A stretch of 16,215 nt of DNA from Comamonadaceae bacterium. Its GTDB lineage: Bacteria; Pseudomonadota; Gammaproteobacteria; Burkholderiales; Burkholderiaceae_C. How positions within the stretch are numbered: the stretch's first letter is position 1; each line of letters opens with the position of its first letter. This document shows, piece by piece, positions 6,907 through 14,382 of this stretch. Below the pieces are notes generated by a model. The model was not told where the DNA came from. It saw only the letters and a list, made by a program, of their open reading frames with translations, and made no database searches. Both the position numbers and the translations under genes were made by a program. The DNA lies in the NCBI GenBank assembly GCA_947461325.1, contig CANHLD010000025.1, positions 1 through 16,215 on the forward strand, given 5' to 3'.

Positions 6907-7326
6907 ATGAAACGCGCTTTGATACTGACTTTACTCACCTTGTCCTCTATGGCGCATGCAGAATGGACTTTGATGTTGAAGAATCCCGAATTCGGTGAAA
7001 ACTATTATGTGGACTTGAAAACCATCAGCGAGGTGGATGGCGTCAAGCAAATCACTACTTTGCAAGATTTCCCAGGCGGCAAAAAAGAAGCATGCAAAGG
7101 TGACAGCTGCGCTTATTTGACCAGTTCACGTATTTCTGTGCGCCACATCGAATGCAATGCACGTCGTCAACGCCAGATTCAGTTCACAGACTATGACGGG
7201 CAAATGGGCAAAGGGGAAGTGACTCAACAGGCTTCAGGCGGACCCGAAAAACGCTATTTTCATTGGTATTTCCCACCTTCTGGTTCGTTTTTTGAGGCTT
7301 TGATTAAGAAGGTCTGCACCTCTTAA
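6907..7326 (+). CDS. secreted surface-adhesin-E-like protein
   Basis: The 139-residue product has a Sec signal peptide (MKRALILTLLTLSSMAHA, cleavage about residue 18), so it is exported. The mature part has WTLMLKNPEFGENYYVDLKTI early, RISVRHIECNARRQRQIQF in the middle and HWYFPPSGSFFEALIKKVC at the end. This order (YYVD segment, paired cysteines, W..PPSGS and a C-terminal VC) resembles the surface-adhesin protein E-like domain common in short betaproteobacterial exported proteins. Four cysteines, C63, C68, C83 and C137, could make two disulfides. The family name derives from a Haemophilus adhesin; adhesion is not demonstrated for betaproteobacterial members. A terminator-like dyad lies in its leader. 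The stop is 26 bp from the convergent stop of the sugar dehydrogenase gene. Confidence 0.75.
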   Translation: MKRALILTLLTLSSMAHAEWTLMLKNPEFGENYYVDLKTISEVDGVKQITTLQDFPGGKKEACKGDSCAYLTSSRISVRHIECNARRQRQIQFTDYDGQMGKGEVTQQASGGPEKRYFHWYFPPSGSFFEALIKKVCTS

Positions 7327-7352
7327 CTAAAGCATTTGAACCTCTGCCGTTG

Positions 7353-8711
7353 TCAGGGGTTGGCAACCAATTTATAGACTTTGCCGGTGTTGCCAAACGG
7401 TCCCATGCCTTCATGGGTCAAGACATAAATTTCACCGCTGCGGTCTTCAGACAAGCTGATGATGCGGCTGTCGATTTGAATCAGTTTTTCCAAAGCCCAG
7501 AGCTTGTCTTTAGGCGTGTTGGGTGTGGCTACAAACAACTGACCGGAAGCTTGTTTGAATGATGCACTCCAGTCGGCAATCAGCAATTTGCCTTGCAAGC
7601 CTTGAATTTGCTTGCCTCTGTACATGCGCGCACCGGTCACGGCAGTACCGACGCCTTTGATATCAAGCGGTGCGGAATCCGGGTGGTTCACTTGCATGTT
7701 CGCGTATTCCACCACTGGTATTTCAAGCGTTTCGCCGTCAAGGCCTTGTTTGACACACTGCACAGGCGGTTTGCGCGGCATCAACCGATCCACGCAGTGT
7801 GAACCTTCAATCAACGGCCAGCCGAAGTTGCCCGGACGTCTGACACGGTAGGCGGCTTCCCACAAAGTTTCGGCAATCGCGGTGACATACAAGTCACCAT
7901 TGCCGTTAGCGTCAAAAGCGATGCGGTAAGGATTGCGAAAACCCCAGGCCCATATTTCAGGGCGCCCTTGCGTCGCATTGAAAGGATTGCCTTTGGGGAT
8001 GGCATAAGACGGAAACCCGTGGTCTACATCAATGCGCAAAATCTTGCCATACAGACTTTGCTTGTCTTGCGCCATTTTGTCCCAGTGCAATCCCTCGGCC
8101 GGCACATTGAAGGCTTCCCAGATGACTAATTTACCGATGCCGTGAGAGGCGCCGCTGTCACCCAAGCCGATGAAAAGCATGCCATCCGGGCCAAAAGCCA
8201 TGGCGCCGCCGTTGTGTTTGCGGCTTGGCCAGTCAAGTGCAATCAAGACACGTTCAGTGTTGAGGTCCACAGCAGCGGCGCTACCGGGTTTGCTGGTGAA
8301 CTCTGAAACATGGCGTGTGTAGTTCCAGTTCTGCGGTGCACTTGCACGCAGCGGTGCAGAGTAGCTGACAAAGAAACGGCCGTTCTTTGCAAACTGAGGA
8401 TGCAAGGCAAAACCGAGCAGGCCGCGCTCTTCAAAATCATTGGCGATCGGCAGCATGCGGTTGCGTAAATCGAGGAAGGGCTCGGGTTGCACGCTGCCGT
8501 CAGGCAACATCAGTTTGACCAAACCATCTTGTTGCACGATCAGCATGCGACCGGAGCCGTCTGGCCATTCTTCAAGATGTATGGGCGCGGTCAATTCACT
8601 GACCAGCATTTTCAAAGACAGATTCTGTGCGTTGGCAGCTTGTCCGAAAAGCAAGCCTGACATGGCGGCTAAAAAGAAAATACACTTGGAAAAAAAATGG
8701 GCGTAAGTCAT
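7353..8711 (-). CDS. periplasmic PQQ-dependent sugar dehydrogenase (glucose/sorbosone dehydrogenase family)
   Basis: The 452-residue protein begins with a signal peptide (hydrophobic segment 11-22, likely cleavage after AANA near 28) and continues with a six-bladed propeller of the soluble aldose-dehydrogenase/YliI type. Diagnostic segments are ERGLLGFALHPQF (95-107), RKHNGGAMAFGPDG (164-177) with the candidate catalytic base H166, LYGKILRIDVD (220-230), EIWAWGFRNPYRIAFD (252-267) with R259, GDLYVTAIAE (272-281) and NFGWP (295-299). The family oxidises aldoses using PQQ and passes electrons to a periplasmic acceptor. A c-type cytochrome is transcribed divergently from the same region and is a candidate acceptor. 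The ATG has only a weak AGAAG upstream. No PQQ synthesis genes are visible. The sugar substrate is not readable. Confidence 0.9.
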   Translation of the reverse strand: MTYAHFFSKCIFFLAAMSGLLFGQAANAQNLSLKMLVSELTAPIHLEEWPDGSGRMLIVQQDGLVKLMLPDGSVQPEPFLDLRNRMLPIANDFEERGLLGFALHPQFAKNGRFFVSYSAPLRASAPQNWNYTRHVSEFTSKPGSAAAVDLNTERVLIALDWPSRKHNGGAMAFGPDGMLFIGLGDSGASHGIGKLVIWEAFNVPAEGLHWDKMAQDKQSLYGKILRIDVDHGFPSYAIPKGNPFNATQGRPEIWAWGFRNPYRIAFDANGNGDLYVTAIAETLWEAAYRVRRPGNFGWPLIEGSHCVDRLMPRKPPVQCVKQGLDGETLEIPVVEYANMQVNHPDSAPLDIKGVGTAVTGARMYRGKQIQGLQGKLLIADWSASFKQASGQLFVATPNTPKDKLWALEKLIQIDSRIISLSEDRSGEIYVLTHEGMGPFGNTGKVYKLVANP

Positions 8712-8816
8712 GGGTACTTCTGTGAGTGAATCAAAGTTTGGGTTGGATTGAGATGTATTGAAAAAGTAGCAGGGTAGGGTGCTGTATCTTTCGGTTAGTG
8801 ACCTTCTAAAATATAT

Positions 8817-8831
8817 TTAACTTTAAGTTAA
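8817..8831. promoter_or_regulatory. AT-rich palindrome upstream of the cytochrome gene, candidate operator
   Basis: TTAACTTTAAGTTAA has perfect 7-bp arms around a single central T. It starts 26 bp before the cytochrome ATG and lies just after a TAAAATATATT stretch that could hold a -10 box. A protein bound here would block or modulate the cytochrome promoter and perhaps the divergent dehydrogenase promoter. The arms are pure AT apart from one pair, so chance is a real alternative. Confidence 0.35.
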
Positions 8832-8842
8832 GCAGTTAAACC

Positions 8843-9250
8843 ATGAAGAGATTAATCTTACCCGTGTTGTTTTTGGCTGTGGTTGTACTTGGCTACATGC
8901 AAAAAGAATTGATCGCCGCCGCTTTTCAAACCAATCCTTTCCAAGGTTCCGCCGAATCGGTGGCGCGCGGTGAAGCGACATGGACTGCACATTGCCAAGT
9001 CTGTCACGGCTCGGATGGCGAGGGCAACGGCCCGGCCAGCGCGCAACTCAGTGCCAAGCCCAAAGACTTGACCATGGTGGCACGGGCGCCTGTTTTTCCT
9101 GACGGCATCTTGGCTTTCAGAATCTCGGAAGGCAAAAACACCATGCCTGCTTGGAAACAAGCATTTACCCCCGATGAAATATGGGATCTTGTGAGTTACA
9201 TCCGATCCAAATCTAAAAAAGCTGCTAAAACCTTAATATTGAGTTTCTAA
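8843..9250 (+). CDS. class I c-type cytochrome, membrane-anchored or exported
   Basis: The 135-residue protein has one hydrophobic N-terminal segment (about 4-18) that is either a signal peptide or a membrane anchor; no lipobox cysteine is present. The haem c site is CQVCH (C51, C54, H55) followed by GSDGEGNGP, and M101 in NTMPAWK is the probable sixth ligand. A C-terminal helix, DEIWDLVSYIRS (111-122), completes the small class I fold. Electrons would pass through it in the periplasm. It faces the PQQ sugar dehydrogenase across a 131-bp divergent region and is followed 48 bp later by a secreted protein on the same strand. The tail KKAAKTLILSF is lysine-rich then hydrophobic and does not belong to the usual domain. 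The exact partner is inferred from position only. Confidence 0.88.
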   Translation: MKRLILPVLFLAVVVLGYMQKELIAAAFQTNPFQGSAESVARGEATWTAHCQVCHGSDGEGNGPASAQLSAKPKDLTMVARAPVFPDGILAFRISEGKNTMPAWKQAFTPDEIWDLVSYIRSKSKKAAKTLILSF

Positions 9251-9298
9251 AATTGAAATTTGTTCCTTTAAAGTAATTTATTTTTGAATAGAGTAACT

Positions 9299-9775
9299 AT
9301 GAAAAAGCTTTTTATTTACCTGTCTGTGTTGTTGACATTGGCAGCGCCTGTGCGCGCCGCTGAACTTGACAACAGCGAACGCATCTATCAAGCCACTTTT
9401 GGCGTCCTCACTGCTTTTGGTTTGAAAAAGCAAATCGATGCGGATCCGAACTGCAAAGGACAGGCATTCCGCGATTTCGATTTGAATGTATTCTTGGACG
9501 CGATCCCCAAAGATTTTTTAACCAAGCCTGGTCAGCGAGAAGGCATCATTAAACAATTTGCTGGCTATTTTCAACAACTGGATCAAATCGAATTTCCGAG
9601 CGGCAAGAAAATCGATATGACTTACCAAGACATGAAGAAGTCTCCTGACGTGGTGGAGTACCAGCAAAAACAAAGCGCTGACGCTTCAGCTTATTGCCAA
9701 AAATTATTTGAAATGTCAGGCGATATCTACCAAAAGCAGATTGACAGCATCAAGCAATTGGTAGTTAAAAAATAA
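9299..9775 (+). CDS. secreted protein of unknown function with two cysteines
   Basis: I do not recognise a family. From the ATG at 9299 there are 158 residues; an upstream in-frame TTG at 9284 is unlikely. A Sec signal peptide is clear (KK, hydrophobic 4-16, cleavage after VRA near 20). The mature part is lysine- and glutamine-rich and appears largely helical. C52 (DPNCKG) and C133 (AYCQKLF) are its only cysteines and could pair. The C-terminal half has amphipathic helical stretches (about 79-98 and 117-157). It follows the cytochrome on the same strand with a 48-bp AT-rich gap, so co-transcription is possible, and it ends 6 bp from the convergent stop of the ferredoxin gene. A weak AGAG lies at 9290-9293. 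A role beside the cytochrome is a guess. Confidence 0.7.
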   Translation: MKKLFIYLSVLLTLAAPVRAAELDNSERIYQATFGVLTAFGLKKQIDADPNCKGQAFRDFDLNVFLDAIPKDFLTKPGQREGIIKQFAGYFQQLDQIEFPSGKKIDMTYQDMKKSPDVVEYQQKQSADASAYCQKLFEMSGDIYQKQIDSIKQLVVKK

Positions 9776-9781
9776 ATGTGA

Positions 9782-10075
9782 CTACTGCCTGCGGCTGAGT
9801 GTGATGGCTTTTTCAGGGCAAGCCGCCACACACAAGCCGCAAGCCAAGCAGGCATCTATGTTCGGGGTGTAAGCCACCTTCATGCCGTGTACGCGTATTT
9901 TCAATTTGTTTAAAAAACCAAGCGGCTGAAAATCCGCGTCGTCAATACGACGGACTTCAAACACCGATTCGGGACAAACCCGCACGCAGTCGCCCTTGGC
10001 CTCGCATTTGCCAAAATTCACCACCGGACCGAACAATCCGGGGGCTTGTTTACATTCGGTGGAAGTGTCAGCCAT
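9782..10075 (-). CDS. dicluster ferredoxin, last gene of the ebo operon
   Basis: From the ATG at 10075 the protein has 97 residues. The second iron-sulfur motif, CLACGLCVAACP (C76, C79, C82, C86), is complete. The first, CEAKGDCVRVCP, has C24, C30 and C34 but K27 where the second cysteine of a classic CxxCxxCxxxC motif would stand. This resembles ferredoxins that hold a 3Fe-4S or a differently ligated 4Fe-4S cluster at one site. An extra cysteine, C8, lies in TECKQAPG near the N-terminus. The frame stays open upstream to a TTG at 10132 inside eboA, but that extension has no support. The gene starts 23 bp after the eboA stop on the same strand, so it is very probably co-transcribed. It would carry electrons for an ebo enzyme or an unlinked partner. 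It could also be a housekeeping ferredoxin placed here by chance. Confidence 0.85.
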   Translation of the reverse strand: MADTSTECKQAPGLFGPVVNFGKCEAKGDCVRVCPESVFEVRRIDDADFQPLGFLNKLKIRVHGMKVAYTPNIDACLACGLCVAACPEKAITLSRRQ

Positions 10076-10098
10076 AGCAGTAGGTGTTGAAGTCGTTG

Positions 10099-11010
10099 TT
10101 ACTCGTATGAAGGACCGGCAAATGCTGACCAAGCCTGATTGGCGGGGTCAGCTTTGAGGGTTTTATTTTTTACGGCGGCGATGACCTGAGGGTCGCAGAG
10201 TTGAGGGTGACTCATGCACACTTTGGCAATCGCTTCAATTTCCGCTTCGCGCGCTTTGCCGTTCAATGCTTCCAATATCACCGCCACACCTTCAGCGTTG
10301 GCGCACGGCACCGCGCCGCGCCAAATTTCAGGTGCAATGAACCTGTCAGCAGCCCATCGCTCTTGCACCAATTTGATCAGCACAATCGATAAGTCCAGGT
10401 TGTAGCGCTCATCCACACCTTGGATTTGCCAGATGGATGAATCCAGAAAAAAGGCTTTGACGATCATCTGGTTCCAGGCGGCTTCGTCAAAAAACTCCAA
10501 GGGGTAAGGATTGCGGTGCGCCATGGCTTCGTACACAGGGCGCATAGTGGAACGGATGGCTTCACGCGCTTTGGGCTCGAGCGCTTGCGGATGCGGAAAC
10601 AGCGCAAAGCCACGGAAGATGGCCAGCAGTTCGTTGATTTCAGACGTGTCCACCAGCAAGGACACTTGGTGCGCGAAACTGGCGTCATCCGCTTGGTGAA
10701 ACGCCAAGGTGAAACAAATACGCGCGGTTTGGTCGACGCTCCAGTCGGTCGGGTCAAGCCCGTGACGCAGTCGGGATGCCGCTTGCAGTTCCGCCACTGT
10801 GGGCTGTAAATCTGCTTTGCCGAGTTTGCGTGGTGTCAAACCTAGCGCTTTGAACCATCTGGCTTGTTCAGGCTTGGCTTGCAATGCATTTAATTCAGTC
10901 TCGAACCATTGAAACGGTTCAGCAGCCAAACGCGACTTCAACCAACCGCCTAGCAATGCAATAGCTTGGGGAATAGCCTCGGCGGGAAGATGTTGGTGTT
11001 TGGGGTACAT
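10099..11010 (-). CDS. eboA: EboA-domain protein
   Basis: The 303-residue soluble protein carries the conserved EboA centre MRPVYEAMAHRNPYPLEFF (155-173) followed by DEAAWNQMIVKAFFL (174-188), the parts I recognise from EboA proteins. The rest is helical with no catalytic motif that I can name. EboA is a member of the cluster needed for delivery of a scytonemin precursor to the periplasm in Nostoc punctiforme; its biochemical role is unknown. The ATG at 11010 is preceded by GAGG (11018-11021) seven bases upstream, overlapping the eboC stop, which is 9 bp away. The context of UbiA-like, dehydroquinate-synthase-like and TIM-barrel neighbours makes the assignment firm although function stays open. 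Confidence 0.93.
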   Translation of the reverse strand: MYPKHQHLPAEAIPQAIALLGGWLKSRLAAEPFQWFETELNALQAKPEQARWFKALGLTPRKLGKADLQPTVAELQAASRLRHGLDPTDWSVDQTARICFTLAFHQADDASFAHQVSLLVDTSEINELLAIFRGFALFPHPQALEPKAREAIRSTMRPVYEAMAHRNPYPLEFFDEAAWNQMIVKAFFLDSSIWQIQGVDERYNLDLSIVLIKLVQERWAADRFIAPEIWRGAVPCANAEGVAVILEALNGKAREAEIEAIAKVCMSHPQLCDPQVIAAVKNKTLKADPANQAWSAFAGPSYE

Positions 11011-11017
11011 AGCAAAA

Positions 11018-11021
11018 CCTC
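11018..11021 (-). promoter_or_regulatory. Shine-Dalgarno GAGG of eboA
   Basis: The minus strand reads GAGG then seven bases then ATG. It overlaps the end of eboC, so eboA is probably translated by ribosomes finishing eboC as well as by new initiation. Confidence 0.65.
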
Positions 11022-11898
11022 AGGTGCCCGGTATGAATTTTTGAAACAAGCGGCAAATCACATAAGCCACTATACAGGCGGCTACCCAGGGCCAAGAGCC
11101 GCCGGACAGTGCGACAGCGGCAGCATCCAGCAAGGCGCAGGCAGCAATCAATTGCGCCACCGCTCGTGGCACATCCCCACCTTGACGACGCAGCGCGAGC
11201 AAGCGAACGGCATACACATCAGCCGCAGCCAGTAGCAACAAGGCCACTATCGCAAGCGGTGTCAGATTGAAATTAGCTAAGAAGATCACCAAGGGTGCAG
11301 CCAGAATCGCCAACGGCCACAGTCGGTCGATGCGATCCAGACTTTCTTGTTTAGCCGCATAAGTAAGGCCTGCAATGTGTGTGAACACGGCAAGCATGCC
11401 CCAGACCAAAGCGGTGGGTGTCAAGTCTGCAAAAGCCCAGGCAGCCACCACATACACCAGCGCCCGGCAACTGCCCATGATGACAGGCGAAATCACATTG
11501 CCCTTGTGCCAAGCGTTGTACAAAAGTATGGTCAGACTCAAAGCCACACCTGCTTGTACGGCCAGCGCGCCATAGGGTGCGATGATAAAAATGCCAGCCA
11601 TCAACAGCGCGCAGCCGATGGCAGACACTGCTTTGGCGGAAATCTGTCCTGAAGGAATCGGGCGTCCAGGGCGCTCGCGTGCATCGATGTCAGCATCGAA
11701 AGCATCGTTCAAATACATGCCGCCGGTGTAAAACAATGTGATGGCCAGCATGATCCACAGCAACTTCGTCGGGTCTGTTTGCACACCTGCCAGGAAAGCG
11801 CCAGCCAGCACATTGGTCCACACCGTGGGTAGGTTGGAGACTCTGCCAATCTTGAGCATCATGCTCAAACGGGCCAAGGGGTTTGTTGAGTGTGTCAT
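11020..11898 (-). CDS. eboC: UbiA-like membrane prenyltransferase EboC
   Basis: The 292-residue protein has about eight or nine hydrophobic segments and the UbiA hallmark NDAFDADIDARERPGRPIPSG (begins at N64; N64, D68 and D72 form the first Asp-rich diphosphate-binding motif). A second acidic cluster, ESLDRID (185-191), follows a Tyr-Ala-Ala-Lys stretch at the place of the second motif. The family attaches polyprenyl chains to acceptors in the inner membrane using Mg2+. In the ebo cluster EboC is the only integral membrane enzyme, so it is the likely point where the metabolite meets the membrane. Its ATG overlaps the eboE stop by 4 bp (ATGA), a sign of coupled translation. The prenyl donor and acceptor are unknown. 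Confidence 0.93.
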   Translation of the reverse strand: MTHSTNPLARLSMMLKIGRVSNLPTVWTNVLAGAFLAGVQTDPTKLLWIMLAITLFYTGGMYLNDAFDADIDARERPGRPIPSGQISAKAVSAIGCALLMAGIFIIAPYGALAVQAGVALSLTILLYNAWHKGNVISPVIMGSCRALVYVVAAWAFADLTPTALVWGMLAVFTHIAGLTYAAKQESLDRIDRLWPLAILAAPLVIFLANFNLTPLAIVALLLLAAADVYAVRLLALRRQGGDVPRAVAQLIAACALLDAAAVALSGGSWPWVAACIVAYVICRLFQKFIPGT

Positions 11899-13097
11899 GA
11901 CATCAGTGCTTGTTTAACGAACAACAATTCACGGGCAATCGCCTGTGCTTTGGTTTCGGTTTTCAAGGATGCAGGCAGCACATCCCAGGTATAGGTTTCC
12001 ACTTCAAGGTGTGAAGAGAAGCCCTCGAGTTTGCAGGCCTGAATGGTTTGCAACAACTGCGCTTGCGTAGTGGACATGTCGCCTGCATGTTCCAGAAAAA
12101 CCGGCACATGGCAATGCACCCGCCATTCGCCGTCGGCTTGACCTTCGGTGAAAGCCTGTGTTGCTTGCGGCAAATCAAGAAAGCGTTTCAACCCTTGCTG
12201 TCCTTGCACCACCACTTGATGCAAGTAAACCGCGTCGTCAAATTGGCGCACGGTGTCAAGCAGAGCGTGGCTCATGGCTGGAATGCGAACCGCGCTGGAG
12301 AGTTGAATCTTGGGTATGCCAATGCCCGAGTCACGCAAACTGCGCATGGCTTGCATCGGATCTTCAAACTCCACCGCGCTGTGACACACGTCAAAGCACA
12401 CACCTAAATGTTGTTGCAAGGCATGCAAAGACTGTTTGTCAGAGCAACCCAGCATCTGCGAGAGTTTGTTGACTGACTCGGCACTGCGTGCGTGTTGTGT
12501 GATGAAGTCGGCCGCTTCTTGAGTGGTTTCCAGATAGCAAGCCGGTTCGGGTTCGAGCGCCAAGGCAATGAATTTGCCGCTGCTTTGGTGTGTACGCACC
12601 AGATGCGCCACGCACAGCAGCAGGTTGTCGAGTATGCGGTCCATGGCGCCGGGCGCGTCTGCTGCGTCACGAAAACCGACGGGCACGGTGGAGATACTGC
12701 CGCTCACGCCCTCGGGCAGCAAGGTCGCCAAAATATCTATACATGCTGTCGTGTAGCGAACCCGCTCATCGCTGGTCCAGTTGGGCAAATACACATCTTG
12801 TTTGACTTTGACGCCATGGAACGTGCCATAGGGAAATGCGTTCAAGGTGAACACATAGGCGTTGAGTTGTTTCAGCTGTTGCTGGAACGCCTGCAACTCA
12901 TGTGGTTGTTGCAAGCTGAAAGCGGCTTGTCCCGATAGGCGCAAACCTATCCCCATGGGCGCGCCGTCTGTGAGTGCATCGCGGATAGGCGGCACAAACA
13001 CATTCAAGCTGTCACGCACATCGGCCCAACTTTCCCCTGCATGTATGTTGGTGCAATAGGAAAGATGCGGTTGGGCTTTCAGTTGCGGCAGATGCAT
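11895..13097 (-). CDS. eboE: metabolite traffic protein EboE (TIM-barrel, sugar-isomerase-like)
   Basis: The 400-residue protein resembles the AP-endonuclease-2/xylose-isomerase TIM-barrel superfamily and matches EboE by neighbourhood and motifs. Potential metal ligands line the barrel: E182 and E184 (LALEPEP), D236 and H239 (CFDVCHSAVEFED), Q265, H328 and H330 (RVHCHVPVF) and E365 or E367 (HLEVETYTWDVLP). This is a full acidic/histidine set, so it is probably an active metal enzyme working on a sugar-like or cyclised substrate. The N-terminal SYCTNIHAGESW is a characteristic opening. The gene starts 4 bp after the eboD stop with no clear Shine-Dalgarno, so translation is likely coupled. The reaction is not known for any EboE that I am aware of. 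Confidence 0.92.
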   Translation of the reverse strand: MHLPQLKAQPHLSYCTNIHAGESWADVRDSLNVFVPPIRDALTDGAPMGIGLRLSGQAAFSLQQPHELQAFQQQLKQLNAYVFTLNAFPYGTFHGVKVKQDVYLPNWTSDERVRYTTACIDILATLLPEGVSGSISTVPVGFRDAADAPGAMDRILDNLLLCVAHLVRTHQSSGKFIALALEPEPACYLETTQEAADFITQHARSAESVNKLSQMLGCSDKQSLHALQQHLGVCFDVCHSAVEFEDPMQAMRSLRDSGIGIPKIQLSSAVRIPAMSHALLDTVRQFDDAVYLHQVVVQGQQGLKRFLDLPQATQAFTEGQADGEWRVHCHVPVFLEHAGDMSTTQAQLLQTIQACKLEGFSSHLEVETYTWDVLPASLKTETKAQAIARELLFVKQALMS

Positions 13098-13101
13098 TGC
13101 A

Positions 13102-14349
13102 TTATTTGCGTTGTTTCAACCAGGCGATAGATTCGGTGACCCAAGTGTCATTGATTTCATGCACCTCAATGCCTTTGCCGATGGCGCTGAGCAAGGTGAT
13201 GGTGAGTTCACCGCCTAAGTGTTCTCTGAACTCGGTCAAACCTTGCAACACGGCCAAGCGACCGCTGGCGTTGCGAGCTTCCAGATGGTCATTCCAGAGT
13301 TTGAAACCCAACGTGACCAGCAACTGGTGCACTCGCAAGTCTTCGCCCGCGGGCAGCAAACCGGCCAGCACCGAGTAATGCGCATCCAGCGCAATGCCGA
13401 TGGCCACCGCTTCACCGTGGCTGAGCAATTGCTGTTCTGTCATGCGCTCGAGTTTGTGCGCCACCCAGTGGCCGTAGTCCAAGGGACGCGCAGAGCCGGA
13501 TTCGAACGGGTCGCCACCATGGGCGATTTGGTTCATGTGAATTTGCGCGGAACGCTTGATCAGGTAGGACATGGGCACGGTTTCAAACCGGGCCAAGGCC
13601 AGCGCGTTGCTTTCCAGCCAGAGGAAAAATTCGCGGTCACGGATCAAGGAGACTTTCACGGCTTCGGACATGCCGCAGCGTTTTTCGCGCACCGGCAAAG
13701 AATCGATGAAGACACCGTCATTGATCACAGCCCAAGGCGGCGCAAAAGTGCCGACCAGATTTTTCAGCCCCAGCCAGTTGACAGCGTTTTTCACACCGAC
13801 GCCGCTGTCGTCTTGGCCCAGCACAGTGGTGGGGAAACGGATGTGACGCACGCCCCGGTGAAAAATCGCAGCTGCATAACCAACCGCGTCCATGATGGCG
13901 CCGCCGCCGATGGCGATCGCGTAGGAATGGCGGTCAATGGCTTTGTCAGACAAAATTTTCAACAAAGAAGTGATGAAGTCCGGGTCGTTTTTGCATGCTT
14001 CGCCGCCTTTTAACACCACGATGTCACCGACGAGGTCGATGGACTCGGTGTGAGCAGCGAAATACGCTTGGATTTGTCCGGAGAGATGTGGCAAAGCCTC
14101 GGCCACGCCGCCATCGACAAACACCGCCACGCGATGGCGTTTGCCGGGTTCGCGGCGGCGCAATACATCCAGCAAATGCAGGTTGACGGGGTCAAACGCG
14201 TGGCGGGTGAAAACCACCGGGTAATCGTATTCCACGGCGAAGCGTTGCACCTGCACACTGTCGACGATGGCGCGTGCTTCAGTGCTGTCGTCAACAACCG
14301 ATTCAGTTGTTTTTCTTTGCTTGTTGGGGTAATGGTAAATATTGTTCAT
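13102..14349 (-). CDS. eboD: 3-dehydroquinate-synthase-like sugar phosphate cyclase EboD
   Basis: The 415-residue protein carries the sugar-phosphate-cyclase fold with an N-terminal extension of about 30 residues. NAD-binding GGGAIMD is at 148-154. Matched by eye to Aspergillus dehydroquinate synthase, D181, K187, K196 and N197 correspond to Asp146, Lys152, Lys161 and Asn162; E229 and K232 (SEAVKVS) to Glu194 and Lys197; H294, H298 and H311 (DYGHWVAH, SHGEAVAIG) to His271, His275 and His287. Zinc (E229, H294, H311) and catalytic residues are therefore kept. D291 replaces the substrate-contacting Asn268, and A287 stands at the Arg264 position with R288 one residue on. This points to a cyclase with a different sugar phosphate substrate, not shikimate-pathway AroB. 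It begins 33 bp after eboF and ends 4 bp before eboE. Confidence 0.92.
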   Translation of the reverse strand: MNNIYHYPNKQRKTTESVVDDSTEARAIVDSVQVQRFAVEYDYPVVFTRHAFDPVNLHLLDVLRRREPGKRHRVAVFVDGGVAEALPHLSGQIQAYFAAHTESIDLVGDIVVLKGGEACKNDPDFITSLLKILSDKAIDRHSYAIAIGGGAIMDAVGYAAAIFHRGVRHIRFPTTVLGQDDSGVGVKNAVNWLGLKNLVGTFAPPWAVINDGVFIDSLPVREKRCGMSEAVKVSLIRDREFFLWLESNALALARFETVPMSYLIKRSAQIHMNQIAHGGDPFESGSARPLDYGHWVAHKLERMTEQQLLSHGEAVAIGIALDAHYSVLAGLLPAGEDLRVHQLLVTLGFKLWNDHLEARNASGRLAVLQGLTEFREHLGGELTITLLSAIGKGIEVHEINDTWVTESIAWLKQRK

Positions 14350-14382
14350 GGTTGTTTAAAGTCTAAAGATTCAAAACTTTTG

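Noticed and set aside
7336..7365. Possible hairpin CCTCTG/CAGGGG between the convergent adhesin-E-like and sugar dehydrogenase genes
   Set aside because: The stem needs a G-U pair, is short, and has no T run on either strand.
10076..10132. N-terminal extension of the ferredoxin to a TTG at 10132
   Set aside because: The extension lies inside eboA, uses a rare start, and lacks similarity to ferredoxin N-termini. The ATG at 10075 gives the usual beginning.
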